A DNA stretch of 64,000 nt from Thermoleophilia bacterium (GTDB lineage: Bacteria; Actinomycetota; Thermoleophilia; RBG-16-64-13): positions 485,455 to 549,454 of the forward strand of contig JAOAGT010000001.1 of assembly GCA_026415615.1 (NCBI GenBank), written 5' to 3'. Under the pieces are notes generated by a model, which was not told the DNA's origin, searched no databases, and worked only from the letters and a program-made list of their open reading frames with translations. How positions within the stretch are numbered: the stretch's first letter is position 1; each line of letters opens with the position of its first letter. A program made the translations under genes and the position numbers. This document shows positions 42,061 through 50,565 of this stretch, one piece after another.

Positions 42061-43425
42061 ATGAATCTTGAGACAACTGTGGCTGGGGTGCGTTTCCGTT
42101 CGCCGATTGGTTTGGCTCCTATCGGAGGCTCAAGTCACTTTGGAGCGCGCGATCCCGATGAAAATCGTGAGCTTGAAGGAGCTGTTGAATATGTTCTTAA
42201 GAATGTCGAGGCTGGGTCCAACCATGTTTGCGTGAACATCTCCTACATTCGCCCCGAGACGCTTCGCAAGCTGCTTGATGCTTACGATGGCGTCACTAGG
42301 CCTGCGCCCCCGACACCGCGAGCGGAGAGATTCTTGCGAGTGACTTCCGGCGGACCGCCTTATGGCTTGGAGGGACTTTACTCGGCGGTATCTCCTGGTC
42401 CATGCACTCCAGATCCGGCTGTAGAGGAGGGCCTTCTTGCTTTCCAGGCGCGGTTTGTGGAGGCTGTCAAGCAAAGAAGGCCGGAAGGAGTTCCCATTAT
42501 CGGCGCTGTCATTGGCTGTGGCGGTCTGCCTGACGGCTACGTGGACGCGGCTAGGAAGTGCGAAGAGCTTGGTGTGGACTTGGTTGAAATCAACTTCCAC
42601 TGTCCTCTGCAGGCTGGTCAGAGAAACGAGGTGGACTGGGCGCTTCGGGGCTGGTTTCCGGCGGTTTCTCACGGCGGCTTGATAGCCGAGCATCCTGCCC
42701 TGGTGGGCCAAATTACCAAGGCGGTAGTGAATGCGGTCAGTCTTCCTGTGGGAGCGAAGTTCTCCGCGGAGGCGGGCTTTCCTCGTATTGTCGAACTGGC
42801 CAGACAGGTTCGAGACGCCGGGGGCCGGTACGTTCACGTGGGGGGAGCAGGGGTAGGGATTGCTCCACCTGACATCTACAACGGCGGAAGGCCCAAGTGG
42901 AGCTTCATGGACGGGAATCCTTTCTGTTTGACCTCAGGAGCGTGGATGCGGCGGATCTGCTACCGAGACGTGGCCGCTGTAGCCAGGTTTGTGCCTGGGC
43001 TAGATATTGTAGCTTCGGGCGGTCTCGTGCAGCCAGAGCACTGCGTGGAGGCCATGATGCTGGGAGCTTCGGTGACCCAGGTTTGTGCAGGAGTGCTTGA
43101 GCAGGGAAGGAGTCTCTTGCGGCGGGCAAACGAATTCCTGAGCACCTTCTTGTGTAGCAACGGATATAGTAGCGTGACCGAGATTGTTGGCCTTGCGCAG
43201 CAGTATATTAGCCATGCCGAAGATATTGACATGATGCCGGGCCAAGTGGTGAGCTCGGTTGATCATGATAAGTGCACCAATTGTGGTACCTGTCTTGATG
43301 GTCTGTGTCTGGCGATTTCTGACGAAGGGGGGGAGGTGGCGGTCCAGGAGGAGCGATGCACCGGCTGCGGCGCGTGCACTCTGGTATGTCCGTCGCAAGC
43401 ATTTAGTCTCAGGTTGAGAGGCTAG
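42061..43425 (+). CDS. Dihydroorotate/dihydropyrimidine dehydrogenase-like flavoprotein with two C-terminal Fe-S clusters
   Basis: About 454 residues. An FMN-binding TIM barrel opens with NLETTVAGVRFRSPIGLAP, then has EINFHCP (position of the NxSCP catalytic loop), GAKFSAEAGF and ASGGLVQPEHCVEAMMLGA. A 2x[4Fe-4S] ferredoxin tail follows (CTNCGTCLDGLC and CTGCGACTLVCP). The domain order resembles PreA-type dihydropyrimidine dehydrogenase, but the catalytic loop differs and a 60-residue insert (about 90-150) is present. A role in reducing or oxidising a ring compound with ferredoxin is plausible. ATG 42061 is chosen from GGAG 7 bases upstream; GTG 42019 and ATG 42043 are in frame. Confidence 0.85.
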   Translation: MNLETTVAGVRFRSPIGLAPIGGSSHFGARDPDENRELEGAVEYVLKNVEAGSNHVCVNISYIRPETLRKLLDAYDGVTRPAPPTPRAERFLRVTSGGPPYGLEGLYSAVSPGPCTPDPAVEEGLLAFQARFVEAVKQRRPEGVPIIGAVIGCGGLPDGYVDAARKCEELGVDLVEINFHCPLQAGQRNEVDWALRGWFPAVSHGGLIAEHPALVGQITKAVVNAVSLPVGAKFSAEAGFPRIVELARQVRDAGGRYVHVGGAGVGIAPPDIYNGGRPKWSFMDGNPFCLTSGAWMRRICYRDVAAVARFVPGLDIVASGGLVQPEHCVEAMMLGASVTQVCAGVLEQGRSLLRRANEFLSTFLCSNGYSSVTEIVGLAQQYISHAEDIDMMPGQVVSSVDHDKCTNCGTCLDGLCLAISDEGGEVAVQEERCTGCGACTLVCPSQAFSLRLRG

Positions 43426-43433
43426 CTACAGTC

Positions 43434-43462
43434 TTGACAAGCAAGCAGCGACTCCATAACAT
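43434..43462 (+). promoter_or_regulatory. Promoter giving a leaderless IclR transcript
   Basis: TTGACA (43434-43439), a 17-base spacer and TAACAT (43457-43462). The IclR ATG begins at 43469, seven bases past the -10, so transcription should start at or very near the start codon and the mRNA would have no ribosome site. Confidence 0.6.
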
Positions 43463-43468
43463 GGCGCC

Positions 43469-44368
43469 ATGACTTCTATGCTGAACTCTATACCGCTTAG
43501 TGAACAATTTCCCGAAGAAGAATCCGGCGAGAGCAGCGGTAAGCAGGCCTACCTACGCCTAGTTCCCGCCGTAGATCAAGCTGTCAGGCTGCTTTTTTGC
43601 TTGGCCAACACTGTAGGAGGAGAGTCAACTCTTACTGAGCTAGCGAAAGAAACAGGGATCAGTAAGAGTAAGGCCCTGGCTATACTGAACACTCTTGCCA
43701 ATGCCGGCCTCGTGACGCGAAACGAGCGCACCAAGAGCTACACTCTGGGTCCCAACGTGGTTACGCTGGGTCGTGCTTTCCTTAACAACACCGACCTAGC
43801 GCGCTTGGCAGGACCGTACCTGGAGCAGCTTGCGGCAGAAACGGGATGCGGTGTTCTTCTCGGTGTTTTCTCGGGTGAAACACTGTTTGTTGTCGCTCGT
43901 CGCCAAGCTCCAGGTGGGACGTACATCGCTACTGATGTGGGCCAGCGTTACCCGCTCACCTGGGGGGCCCACGGGCGTGCCTACCTGGCCTCGCTGCCGC
44001 CGGAGGAGTTTGAAAAACGTCTTGCTCAAAACGCCATTCTCCAGGCTGGCACCACAGATCGGGATTCTATTGAGCGGGAAGTTCTGCGCCATCAGGTGGA
44101 GGAGGCGCGTAGGAAAGGTTACGGCGTGAGCTTGGGCACTACCTGGTCGGGGTTGAATGGAGTGAGCGCTCTTATTGCGGTTGAAGGTCCTGACATTCCT
44201 GAGGGCCGACGAGTGGCTGCGTGTCTTGTGGCGGTGGGATCCTTCCCACCCGAGGAAGTCGATCGTGTCGGTCAACACGTCGTCCGAGTGGCAAAGGAGA
44301 TGGAGCAGAAACTCCAGCCTCTCCTGAGAGCGGTGAATCCCTATTTTCCTCTAGCCCGAGGTTTGTAA
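43469..44368 (+). CDS. IclR-family transcriptional regulator (second)
   Basis: A 299-residue regulator: a winged helix at about 35-100 (TLTELAKETGISKSKALAI, then LANAGLVTRNERTKSYTLG) and the IclR effector domain (GVFSGETLFVVARR, VGQRYPLTWGAHGRAYLA, GVSLGTTWSGLNGVSALI). It heads the run SDR-flavoprotein-MoaD-transporters and probably controls it. A 32-residue N-terminal extension precedes the helix. ATG 43478 is an alternative start. The gene seems to be transcribed without a leader. Confidence 0.9.
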   Translation: MTSMLNSIPLSEQFPEEESGESSGKQAYLRLVPAVDQAVRLLFCLANTVGGESTLTELAKETGISKSKALAILNTLANAGLVTRNERTKSYTLGPNVVTLGRAFLNNTDLARLAGPYLEQLAAETGCGVLLGVFSGETLFVVARRQAPGGTYIATDVGQRYPLTWGAHGRAYLASLPPEEFEKRLAQNAILQAGTTDRDSIEREVLRHQVEEARRKGYGVSLGTTWSGLNGVSALIAVEGPDIPEGRRVAACLVAVGSFPPEEVDRVGQHVVRVAKEMEQKLQPLLRAVNPYFPLARGL

Positions 44369-44389
44369 GCCAAGCCGAGGAGGCGGCAC

Positions 44390-45214
44390 ATGAAGCTAGC
44401 GGATAAGGTGGCCATAGTGACCGGAGGCGGCACAGGCATCGGCCGAGCCATCGCTGAGCGGTTTGTGGCAGAAGGGGCGTATGTTTGCCTGGTGGGACGA
44501 CGTGCGGACAAACTTGCCGAGGTGGCCTCTGCGTTGCCGCCGGCGCAGGTCACAACGTGTCCGGGGGATGTCAGTGACCCAGCGGCGGTAGCGCGCGTTG
44601 TAGAAGCTGCTCTTGGTTTTGGCAAAGGAATTCAGGTTCTGGTCAACAACGCAGGTATGGATCAGCCACCTTGCCCAGTAGGTGAGCTTGATCTGGCCAC
44701 CTGGCAGCAGGTCCTGGCGGTGAACTTGACCGGGCCTTTCCTAATGATCAAGGCTGTGATCCCTCACATGTTAGAGGGCGGCTACGGATCCATCATTAAC
44801 ATCTCCTCCCTTGCCGGGTTACTGGGAGTACCGGGTCTGCCGGCTTACTGTGCTTCCAAGGGCGGTCTTATCAGCCTGACCAAGCAGGTAGCGGTGGACT
44901 ATGGGCCTCACAACATCCGCTGCAATTGTGTCTGTCCGGGGGCGACGAGGACGGAGATGATGGTGGGGGCTATGAGCTCCTTTGCAGAAAGCTGCGGAAT
45001 CACTGTTGAGGAAGTGCTTGCCACGTTTTCGCGGGATATCCCGTTGCGTCGAATTTCAGATCCGAAAGAGATGGCGGGTATCTGTTGTTTCCTTGCCAGC
45101 GATGATGCGAGTTTTGTAAACGCGGCGGTGATCCCCGTTGACGGCGGCGCGTGTGTTGTGGATGTTTCGGGGGCTGCTATCAATCAACTGGCCGCTTTGC
45201 ACCAAAAGGCTTAA
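44390..45214 (+). CDS. Short-chain dehydrogenase/reductase (classical SDR) 3
   Basis: A 274-residue SDR: TGGGTGIG (11-18), VNNAG, Ser139/140, Tyr153 and Lys157 (YCASK) and a VIPVDGGACV tail. Arg37-Arg38 after beta-2 (VGRRAD) suggests NADPH, unlike the SDR at 30683. An insert of about 15 residues near 195-215 (the substrate loop) is longer than usual. ATG 44390 has GAGGAGGC upstream. It lies 21 bases after the IclR gene and is followed by a flavoprotein. Confidence 0.9.
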   Translation: MKLADKVAIVTGGGTGIGRAIAERFVAEGAYVCLVGRRADKLAEVASALPPAQVTTCPGDVSDPAAVARVVEAALGFGKGIQVLVNNAGMDQPPCPVGELDLATWQQVLAVNLTGPFLMIKAVIPHMLEGGYGSIINISSLAGLLGVPGLPAYCASKGGLISLTKQVAVDYGPHNIRCNCVCPGATRTEMMVGAMSSFAESCGITVEEVLATFSRDIPLRRISDPKEMAGICCFLASDDASFVNAAVIPVDGGACVVDVSGAAINQLAALHQKA

Positions 45215-45281
45215 AGAGAGGGCGGCGATTCTTGGAGATGTTAGCTAGACGGCAGAGACCCCAAATTCAAGGAGGGCTCTG

Positions 45282-46757
45282 TTGGCGGTGACCGGCGTGA
45301 GCAAGCGTCCAGTAGAGGACGTTGATGTTGTTGTCCTGGGCGGGGGTGCCGCTGGATTACCTGCGGCGCTGGCTGCGGCCGAAGCTGGGGCTAAGGTAAT
45401 GCTGCTTGAGAAGCGCCGCAGCTTGGGTGGCACGGGTAATTTCATCCAGGGAGTTTTCGCCTGCGAAAGCACGTGGCAGAAGCGCGAGTACATCGCTTAC
45501 TCGTGCGAGGAAGCTTTTCGCAACTTCATGGAGTACAACCACTGGCGGTCTAACGGTCCGTTGGTTCGGGCGTTGATCGATCTCTCGGCCGACACCATCT
45601 CCTGGCTTGAGCGCCACGGGGTTGAGTTTAGCGGTGTGACTATCAACATGCCCGATGCCCCTCGTACGTATCATGTGCCTAAGGGAGCAGGCCGTGGAAT
45701 CATGCGGGTCCTTGCTGCGACTTGCCGAGACCGGGGGGTCGACGTACGGCTCGGGTGTGCTGGAGTGGAGCCTCTCAGGGCTAGTGACGGGACACTTGTG
45801 GGGGTGAAGGCACGAGAAGGTCGGAACGTCCGGGAAATTAGGTGCCGGGCGCTTGTGGTTGCTACTGGTGGTTATGCCAACAACAAGATCTGGATCCGAA
45901 AGTACACCGGCTTCTTATTGGGCGAAAACCTATTTCCGGTAGGTAACAGCGGGAAAATGGGCGAAGGGATCCGTCTGGCCTGGGAAATAGGGGCGGCCGA
46001 AGAGGGCATGGGAGTTCTACACCTGCTGCGTGTGGCCCCGTGGGGCAAGGAATTCCCGTCGATGAGTTCCGTGGAGGCTGCTTCCATCCAGCCGGTGCTG
46101 TGGGTGGATCCGCGGGGCCGGCGGTTTTGTGACGAAGGTATTGCTTTTTACGACACCTCGGCTGGAAACGTAAACGCTCGTTTTGCAGAGGGCTACACCT
46201 GGTCTATCTTCGATGACTCGCTTAAGCGTCATTTCCAGGAGGTGGGTCTTGATCGAGGGATGACGCAGCGTATTCTGCCCGGCCATCGCTTAACCGATCT
46301 GGACGAGATGGTATCCCGTTTCATCTCTTTGCAATCTCCCAATTTTGTGGCTGCGGACTCTGTGGAAGAGCTTGCTCTCAAAATCGGGGCTGATCCGCTT
46401 GTGCTGCGATCAACGGTTTGCCAATACAACCAGGCCTGCGAGAAGGGCAAAGACACCCTGTTCGGCAAGGATCCCCGATATCTGCGACCGCTTTATGGAC
46501 CTCGCTACTATGCCGCTAGAGCGCGTACTGCCTTCTTGGGTACCTTGGGGGGAGTTAGGGTGAGTGCGCGGTGCGAAGCGGTTGACAAATACGACAACAA
46601 GATTCCGGGCCTATATGTGGCTGGCAATGATATGGGCGGGCTTCATGCCGAGAGCTACAGCATGCGCGACACTTCGGGTATAGCTGCCGCCTTTGCCATA
46701 AACGGAGGTCGCCTTGCTGGCCAAAATGCGGCGGCGTTTGCTACTGGAAGGGACTAG
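45282..46757 (+). CDS. Fumarate-reductase/ketosteroid-dehydrogenase-like FAD flavoprotein A
   Basis: A 491-residue flavoprotein with the dinucleotide motif VVLGGGAAGLPAALAAAE, a second FAD contact in LVVATGGYANN and the C-terminal GLYVAGNDMGGLHAESY. It resembles the FAD_binding_2 reductases that act on enoates and ring ketones. The usual catalytic HHTMGG-type segment reads AFLGTLGGVRVS, without His. A close paralogue sits at 60273. The TTG 45282 start follows AAGGAGG. No secretion signal or heme motif is present, so electrons probably come from a soluble carrier. It could saturate or desaturate a ring substrate (inference). Confidence 0.87.
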   Translation: MAVTGVSKRPVEDVDVVVLGGGAAGLPAALAAAEAGAKVMLLEKRRSLGGTGNFIQGVFACESTWQKREYIAYSCEEAFRNFMEYNHWRSNGPLVRALIDLSADTISWLERHGVEFSGVTINMPDAPRTYHVPKGAGRGIMRVLAATCRDRGVDVRLGCAGVEPLRASDGTLVGVKAREGRNVREIRCRALVVATGGYANNKIWIRKYTGFLLGENLFPVGNSGKMGEGIRLAWEIGAAEEGMGVLHLLRVAPWGKEFPSMSSVEAASIQPVLWVDPRGRRFCDEGIAFYDTSAGNVNARFAEGYTWSIFDDSLKRHFQEVGLDRGMTQRILPGHRLTDLDEMVSRFISLQSPNFVAADSVEELALKIGADPLVLRSTVCQYNQACEKGKDTLFGKDPRYLRPLYGPRYYAARARTAFLGTLGGVRVSARCEAVDKYDNKIPGLYVAGNDMGGLHAESYSMRDTSGIAAAFAINGGRLAGQNAAAFATGRD

Positions 46758-46764
46758 AGCGGGG

Positions 46765-47055
46765 GTGGAAAACACGGTGGCCGTCAAAGTGAGACTCGTT
46801 GGTGATCTGCATAGGTTGACAGGGTCTCGAGTGGTGGAGGTTAAGGCCGCTGATCAGACCCTAGGTGCGGTCATCGCTGCTTTGGTGCAGGAGTATCCTA
46901 AGCTTGGGGAGCAGCTTTTCGACGAGCAGGGGCGGATCCGGTATACCTGGCTTCTGGTGGCGGATGGGCGCCCACTGAGCTGGCCACAGGACAAAGAACA
47001 CCGTCTGCAGGAGGACGGTGAGCTAGTGATTATGCGTTTCTTCAGCGGGGGGTAG
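46765..47055 (+). CDS. MoaD/ThiS-like beta-grasp sulfur-carrier protein
   Basis: About 96 residues of the ubiquitin-like beta-grasp fold ending in FFSGG, the C-terminal Gly-Gly that is thiocarboxylated in MoaD/ThiS. The strand pattern VKVRLVGDL, VVEVKAAD and ELVIMRF matches. Genes for MoaE, MoeB or ThiF partners are absent here. It could supply sulfur for molybdopterin of the transhydroxylase or act in an unrelated sulfur or tag transfer. GTG 46765 or 46777 is the likely start; the longer ORF from 46714 overlaps the flavoprotein gene by 44 bases. Confidence 0.82.
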   Translation: MENTVAVKVRLVGDLHRLTGSRVVEVKAADQTLGAVIAALVQEYPKLGEQLFDEQGRIRYTWLLVADGRPLSWPQDKEHRLQEDGELVIMRFFSGG

Positions 47056-47192
47056 GTTCCATTTGACAGGGTCGGCCAACAAGCAAAAGGAGAAAGGGGG
47101 GAAGCCTAGACGGGTTCGTGCTGTGAAGGCTTTGACCAACCGGAAGTAGCTGAAACGAAGTCTCTCAATAAACGGCACTGGAGGGGTGAGAG

Positions 47193-48482
47193 ATGAGGAG
47201 ACGGTACCTATATGCGGCATTGATCATCCTCTTAGTTAGCCTACTGGCTTTTGCTATGGCATGCGGCGAAGAGGAAGAAACTACCACTACTGCTGGTCCG
47301 ACAACTACGGCGGCTCCGACGGAGACAACAGCAGCCCCGAGCACAGAAACCACAGGCGCTCCCGGCAGCAGCACCACCACAGCGGCCGAGATGGAGACGC
47401 TTCAGATTGGGGCTATCCTGCAGCTGACCGACTGGTACTCGGTAGTTGATGCCGCGGAGAAAGTGGACCTCGAGTACACCGCCAAGATGATCAACGATGA
47501 CGGCGGTATCGAGGTTGCGGGCAAGAGATACAAGATTGAGCTGGTTATCGAGGACGGCAAGACCTCGCTTGATGGCAACACGGCCGCGGCAAACAAGCTG
47601 GTTCTGGACAAAAAGCTCAAGTTTGTTGTTGGCCCGGGCGCATTCTTCAACGTGGCCACAACCCCGATTTTTGAGCAGAATCAGGTGCTTCATGTGGCCA
47701 ACTACAACGGCCTGAACCCAGCGGAAATGAACAAGGACACCAAGTTTGCTTTCTTGGGCCTTGATCCCATCACCCAGGCAAACTCTGAGCTTAAGGCAGT
47801 CAAGCAGTACTACCCGAACGTAAAGACCGTCTGTCTGGCTACCGAGGATGCCACCTACCCTGCTTTTGAGCCGCACTTCAAGGCTTTGGTTGAGCGCTTG
47901 GGTCTTAAGCTCTCGGGTGACCCGGTTCTGTTTGCCACCAACGCTGAGGATTACAACCCGGTAGCGGCCAAGATCAAGGCGCAGAATCCCGATGCTGTCT
48001 GGATGCCGATTGGCATTGATCCCTCGTACTTCGGCATTGTTAAGGGCCTGCGTACCCTCGGGTACCAAGGTCCGGTGACCTTCCCCATTGACGTTCCGTC
48101 TGTTATCGGAGCTCTGGGTGATGCGGCCACTGGTATCGTTGGCGTGCTGAGCAAGCAGCTCGAGGATCCGTACATTTCAGAACCCATGAAGAGACTTCTG
48201 CAGATGGGCGATCCTAACCGGCACGTTTTTGGCCTAGGCCCGAATGCCTTGTACCTGCTGGCTCACGCTATCGACATAGCTGACAGCCTCGATCCGGCTG
48301 TGGTCCGCGATGTCTGGGAGAAGCAGACAAGCATGCCGACTCTGTACGGAGAGGGATTCCCGAGCGGCAACCAGCTTTACGGCCTGCCGAATCATGCCTG
48401 GGCGCATCCAATTCCGGTGGCTTTGATCAACAACGGGAAGGCTGAATACAAGCCGTGGATTATCCCGGATCCAACCCCGTGA
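47193..48482 (+). CDS. ABC transporter substrate-binding lipoprotein (set 3a)
   Basis: A 429-residue lipoprotein: signal with FAMAC lipobox, Thr/Ala/Ser linker, and binding domain from QIGAILQLTDWYS. It is clearly paralogous to the SBP at 50566: both share QLTDWYS, the DGNTAAANKL stretch, IFEQN..LHVA and a C-terminal PDPTP. The two SBP-permease sets therefore arose by tandem duplication. ATG 47193 has GGAGGGGTGAG upstream. Confidence 0.92.
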   Translation: MRRRYLYAALIILLVSLLAFAMACGEEEETTTTAGPTTTAAPTETTAAPSTETTGAPGSSTTTAAEMETLQIGAILQLTDWYSVVDAAEKVDLEYTAKMINDDGGIEVAGKRYKIELVIEDGKTSLDGNTAAANKLVLDKKLKFVVGPGAFFNVATTPIFEQNQVLHVANYNGLNPAEMNKDTKFAFLGLDPITQANSELKAVKQYYPNVKTVCLATEDATYPAFEPHFKALVERLGLKLSGDPVLFATNAEDYNPVAAKIKAQNPDAVWMPIGIDPSYFGIVKGLRTLGYQGPVTFPIDVPSVIGALGDAATGIVGVLSKQLEDPYISEPMKRLLQMGDPNRHVFGLGPNALYLLAHAIDIADSLDPAVVRDVWEKQTSMPTLYGEGFPSGNQLYGLPNHAWAHPIPVALINNGKAEYKPWIIPDPTP

Positions 48483-48529
48483 GGTTTATAAGCAGGTAAC
48501 CTGCGCGGAGTTTGGATGACGGAAGTTTT

Positions 48530-48605
48530 GGGGGAGCCGGCTGGCGCAAGACATGTCCCCCGGGCGTGGCGGGAGCGGATTGGCTCTGCGCCAGCCGGCT
48601 CCCCC
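48530..48605. repeat. Perfect 19-bp inverted repeat between SBP and LivH (set 3a)
   Basis: The arms 48530-48548 and 48587-48605 are exact reverse complements (5' arm GGGGGAGCCGGCTGGCGCA) around a 38-base loop. There is no T-tract. It is the longest stem of the four SBP-permease junction hairpins. Confidence 0.88.
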
Positions 48606-48656
48606 AAGTATTCGCAGAGACGTTGGCAATTTGAAACGACGTGATTGGTTGGTAGC

Positions 48657-49511
48657 GTGGAACTTGCCATTCAAACAGTGATCAACGTAGTTCTCCTCTC
48701 CGTGGTTTATATCCTCATGGGGATGGGGTTTGCGTTTATCCTCAACCTTCTCGGTATTTTCAACCTCGCGCATGGCGCCATCTTCATGTCCGCTGCCTAC
48801 GGCTGCTACCTGCTTGTGGTCAAGCTGGGCTTGCCGGGATTTGTGGCTTTTCCTCTCACTGTGCTTGCGGCTGCGGCGTTTGGCGTGCTTGTGGAAAGAC
48901 TACTGTTTAGGCCCATGAAGGCAGACTTCAACCGGACCATGATGGTGTGCATTGCATTGTCTACGGTTTTGGTCACGACTTTTAACCGGTTTATGGGCAC
49001 AAGAGCACTTTCCATTCCCCCGTTTATCCCGGGGACCACGGGTCTTGGTCCGTATAAGGTGGAGACGGACCGGCTTCTTGCCTTTGGCATTGGGATAGTT
49101 CTACTCATTGGGATCATCATGTTCGTTGACCGTTCCCGGTGGGGGGCAAGAATGCAAGCCGTAACGCAGAGTCAAATGGGCGCGGCGCTGCAAGGCATCC
49201 GCTTTAGTCAGGTGGCGGCGCTGGCTTGTTCGGTTGGGTTTGGTCTTGCCGCCATCGGCGGGGTATTTGTCGGCACGCTTTATAACCTCACGCCCTATAT
49301 CGGTGACGTCACACTTATTAAGGTTCTGATGCTCGTGATCCTAGCTGGACTTGGAAGTTTCAACGGCATCTTCTACGTAGGTGCACTGTTGGGCCTGCTG
49401 TACGGAGCTCTGCCGGTTGTCCTGAGTGGAGTGATAGTAGATGCCTTGTCTTCCGTGCTAGTTCTGGCGCTACTCATAATCCGACCGAGGGGGTTCTTTG
49501 GCCATGAATGA
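48657..49511 (+). CDS. livH: HAAT permease subunit LivH-like (set 3a)
   Basis: About 284 residues: VVYILMGMGFAFILNLLGI and FNLAHGAIFMSAAYG, the coupling loop AVTQSQMGAALQGIRF and about eight hydrophobic segments. GTG 48657 aligns with the start of the fused paralogue at 51993 (MELAIQT versus MTLALQT); the longer GTG 48645 adds four residues. It overlaps LivM by eight bases. Confidence 0.91.
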   Translation: MELAIQTVINVVLLSVVYILMGMGFAFILNLLGIFNLAHGAIFMSAAYGCYLLVVKLGLPGFVAFPLTVLAAAAFGVLVERLLFRPMKADFNRTMMVCIALSTVLVTTFNRFMGTRALSIPPFIPGTTGLGPYKVETDRLLAFGIGIVLLIGIIMFVDRSRWGARMQAVTQSQMGAALQGIRFSQVAALACSVGFGLAAIGGVFVGTLYNLTPYIGDVTLIKVLMLVILAGLGSFNGIFYVGALLGLLYGALPVVLSGVIVDALSSVLVLALLIIRPRGFFGHE

Positions 49512-50520
49512 GACGTCAAGACCAAGAACCCTCAAATGGCCAGGGCTAGTTGTACTTGGTATTGTGATCATTGTGCTTGCCCTACTTCCCTTGGGCATAG
49601 CTGGCTCATATTACTTGCATGTCCTGATCTTGGCTTTTGTGTATGTCGTGGTTTCAAGTTCGTGGCGGACAATCTCGATCTCGGGGCAGTTCAATATCGC
49701 CATCGGAGCTTCCATGGGAATTGGGGCCTATGCGGCCGCCATTCCGTCGGTTTGGCTGCACTGGTCGCCATGGATAACTATCCCTCTGGGTGCAGTGGCA
49801 TCCACTATTGTCGGGGCCGTGCTTGCTTACCCGTTTGCCCGACTACGCACCGTCTACTACGCAATGGGCACCCTGTTTCTTGGGTACGTCATCATGAATC
49901 TCATCACTGCCGGGGGGAAAACCACTGGCATGAGCACTGGTCTGGGCGGCGTGGAGCAGCTCTTTACCAACCGCACCTATTACTACTACCTGGCGCTGGG
50001 ATTGATGTTGGTGAGCATGCTCTGCATGTACCGTTTTGAGTTCAGCCGGATAGGCGTGAGAATGAAGGCCGTGGCTCAGTCCCATGAAGTAGCAGCCAGC
50101 GTTGGTATAGGCGAGAGGGGTAATCGCATCCTGGCCGTGGCTTTCGGCAGCTTCTTTGCGGGACTCATGGGGGCTGTCTATTGCCATTACCAGGGAGTGG
50201 CCTCGCCGAGCTCTTATGGTCTCGGTGCCACCCTGTGGATCATCATGTACGTGCTCGTAGGTGGCATCAACAGTTTCTGGGGACCTACCGTAGGGGTGGG
50301 GGCGCTGCTGGTGGTGCCGGAGTTCTTTTTCCGGGAATTAAAGGGAGATCTTCCCTATGTGACTGCAGCTATTCTCCTGATAATTGCTTTCACCATGCCG
50401 GAGGGCATCGTCGGATTGCTGCGTTTGATCAAGACCAAGATGTCTGCTCGTCTGCTTAGGAAAGGGGGGAGCCAATCAACGATGGGGGGAGAACGTATCG
50501 AACTTGACGGCGGCAGTTAG
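49504..50520 (+). CDS. livM: HAAT permease subunit LivM-like (set 3a)
   Basis: About 338 residues with the LivM motifs ISISGQFNIAIGASMGIGAY, YPFARLRTVYYAMGTLFLG and coupling loop AVAQSHEVAASVGIGE. Sequence similarity to the second half of the fused permease at 51993 is obvious by eye. No ATPase gene follows directly; the next gene is a second SBP. Confidence 0.92.
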   Translation: MNETSRPRTLKWPGLVVLGIVIIVLALLPLGIAGSYYLHVLILAFVYVVVSSSWRTISISGQFNIAIGASMGIGAYAAAIPSVWLHWSPWITIPLGAVASTIVGAVLAYPFARLRTVYYAMGTLFLGYVIMNLITAGGKTTGMSTGLGGVEQLFTNRTYYYYLALGLMLVSMLCMYRFEFSRIGVRMKAVAQSHEVAASVGIGERGNRILAVAFGSFFAGLMGAVYCHYQGVASPSSYGLGATLWIIMYVLVGGINSFWGPTVGVGALLVVPEFFFRELKGDLPYVTAAILLIIAFTMPEGIVGLLRLIKTKMSARLLRKGGSQSTMGGERIELDGGS

Positions 50521-50565
50521 CTGCCAAAAGCGGGAAGTGCTCAAACCGGGTGGGAGGAACGAAAA

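Noticed and set aside
42130-42837. 235-residue minus-strand ORF opposite the DHOD-like gene
   Set aside because: It is an antisense shadow; the plus strand codes a complete FMN barrel with Fe-S clusters.
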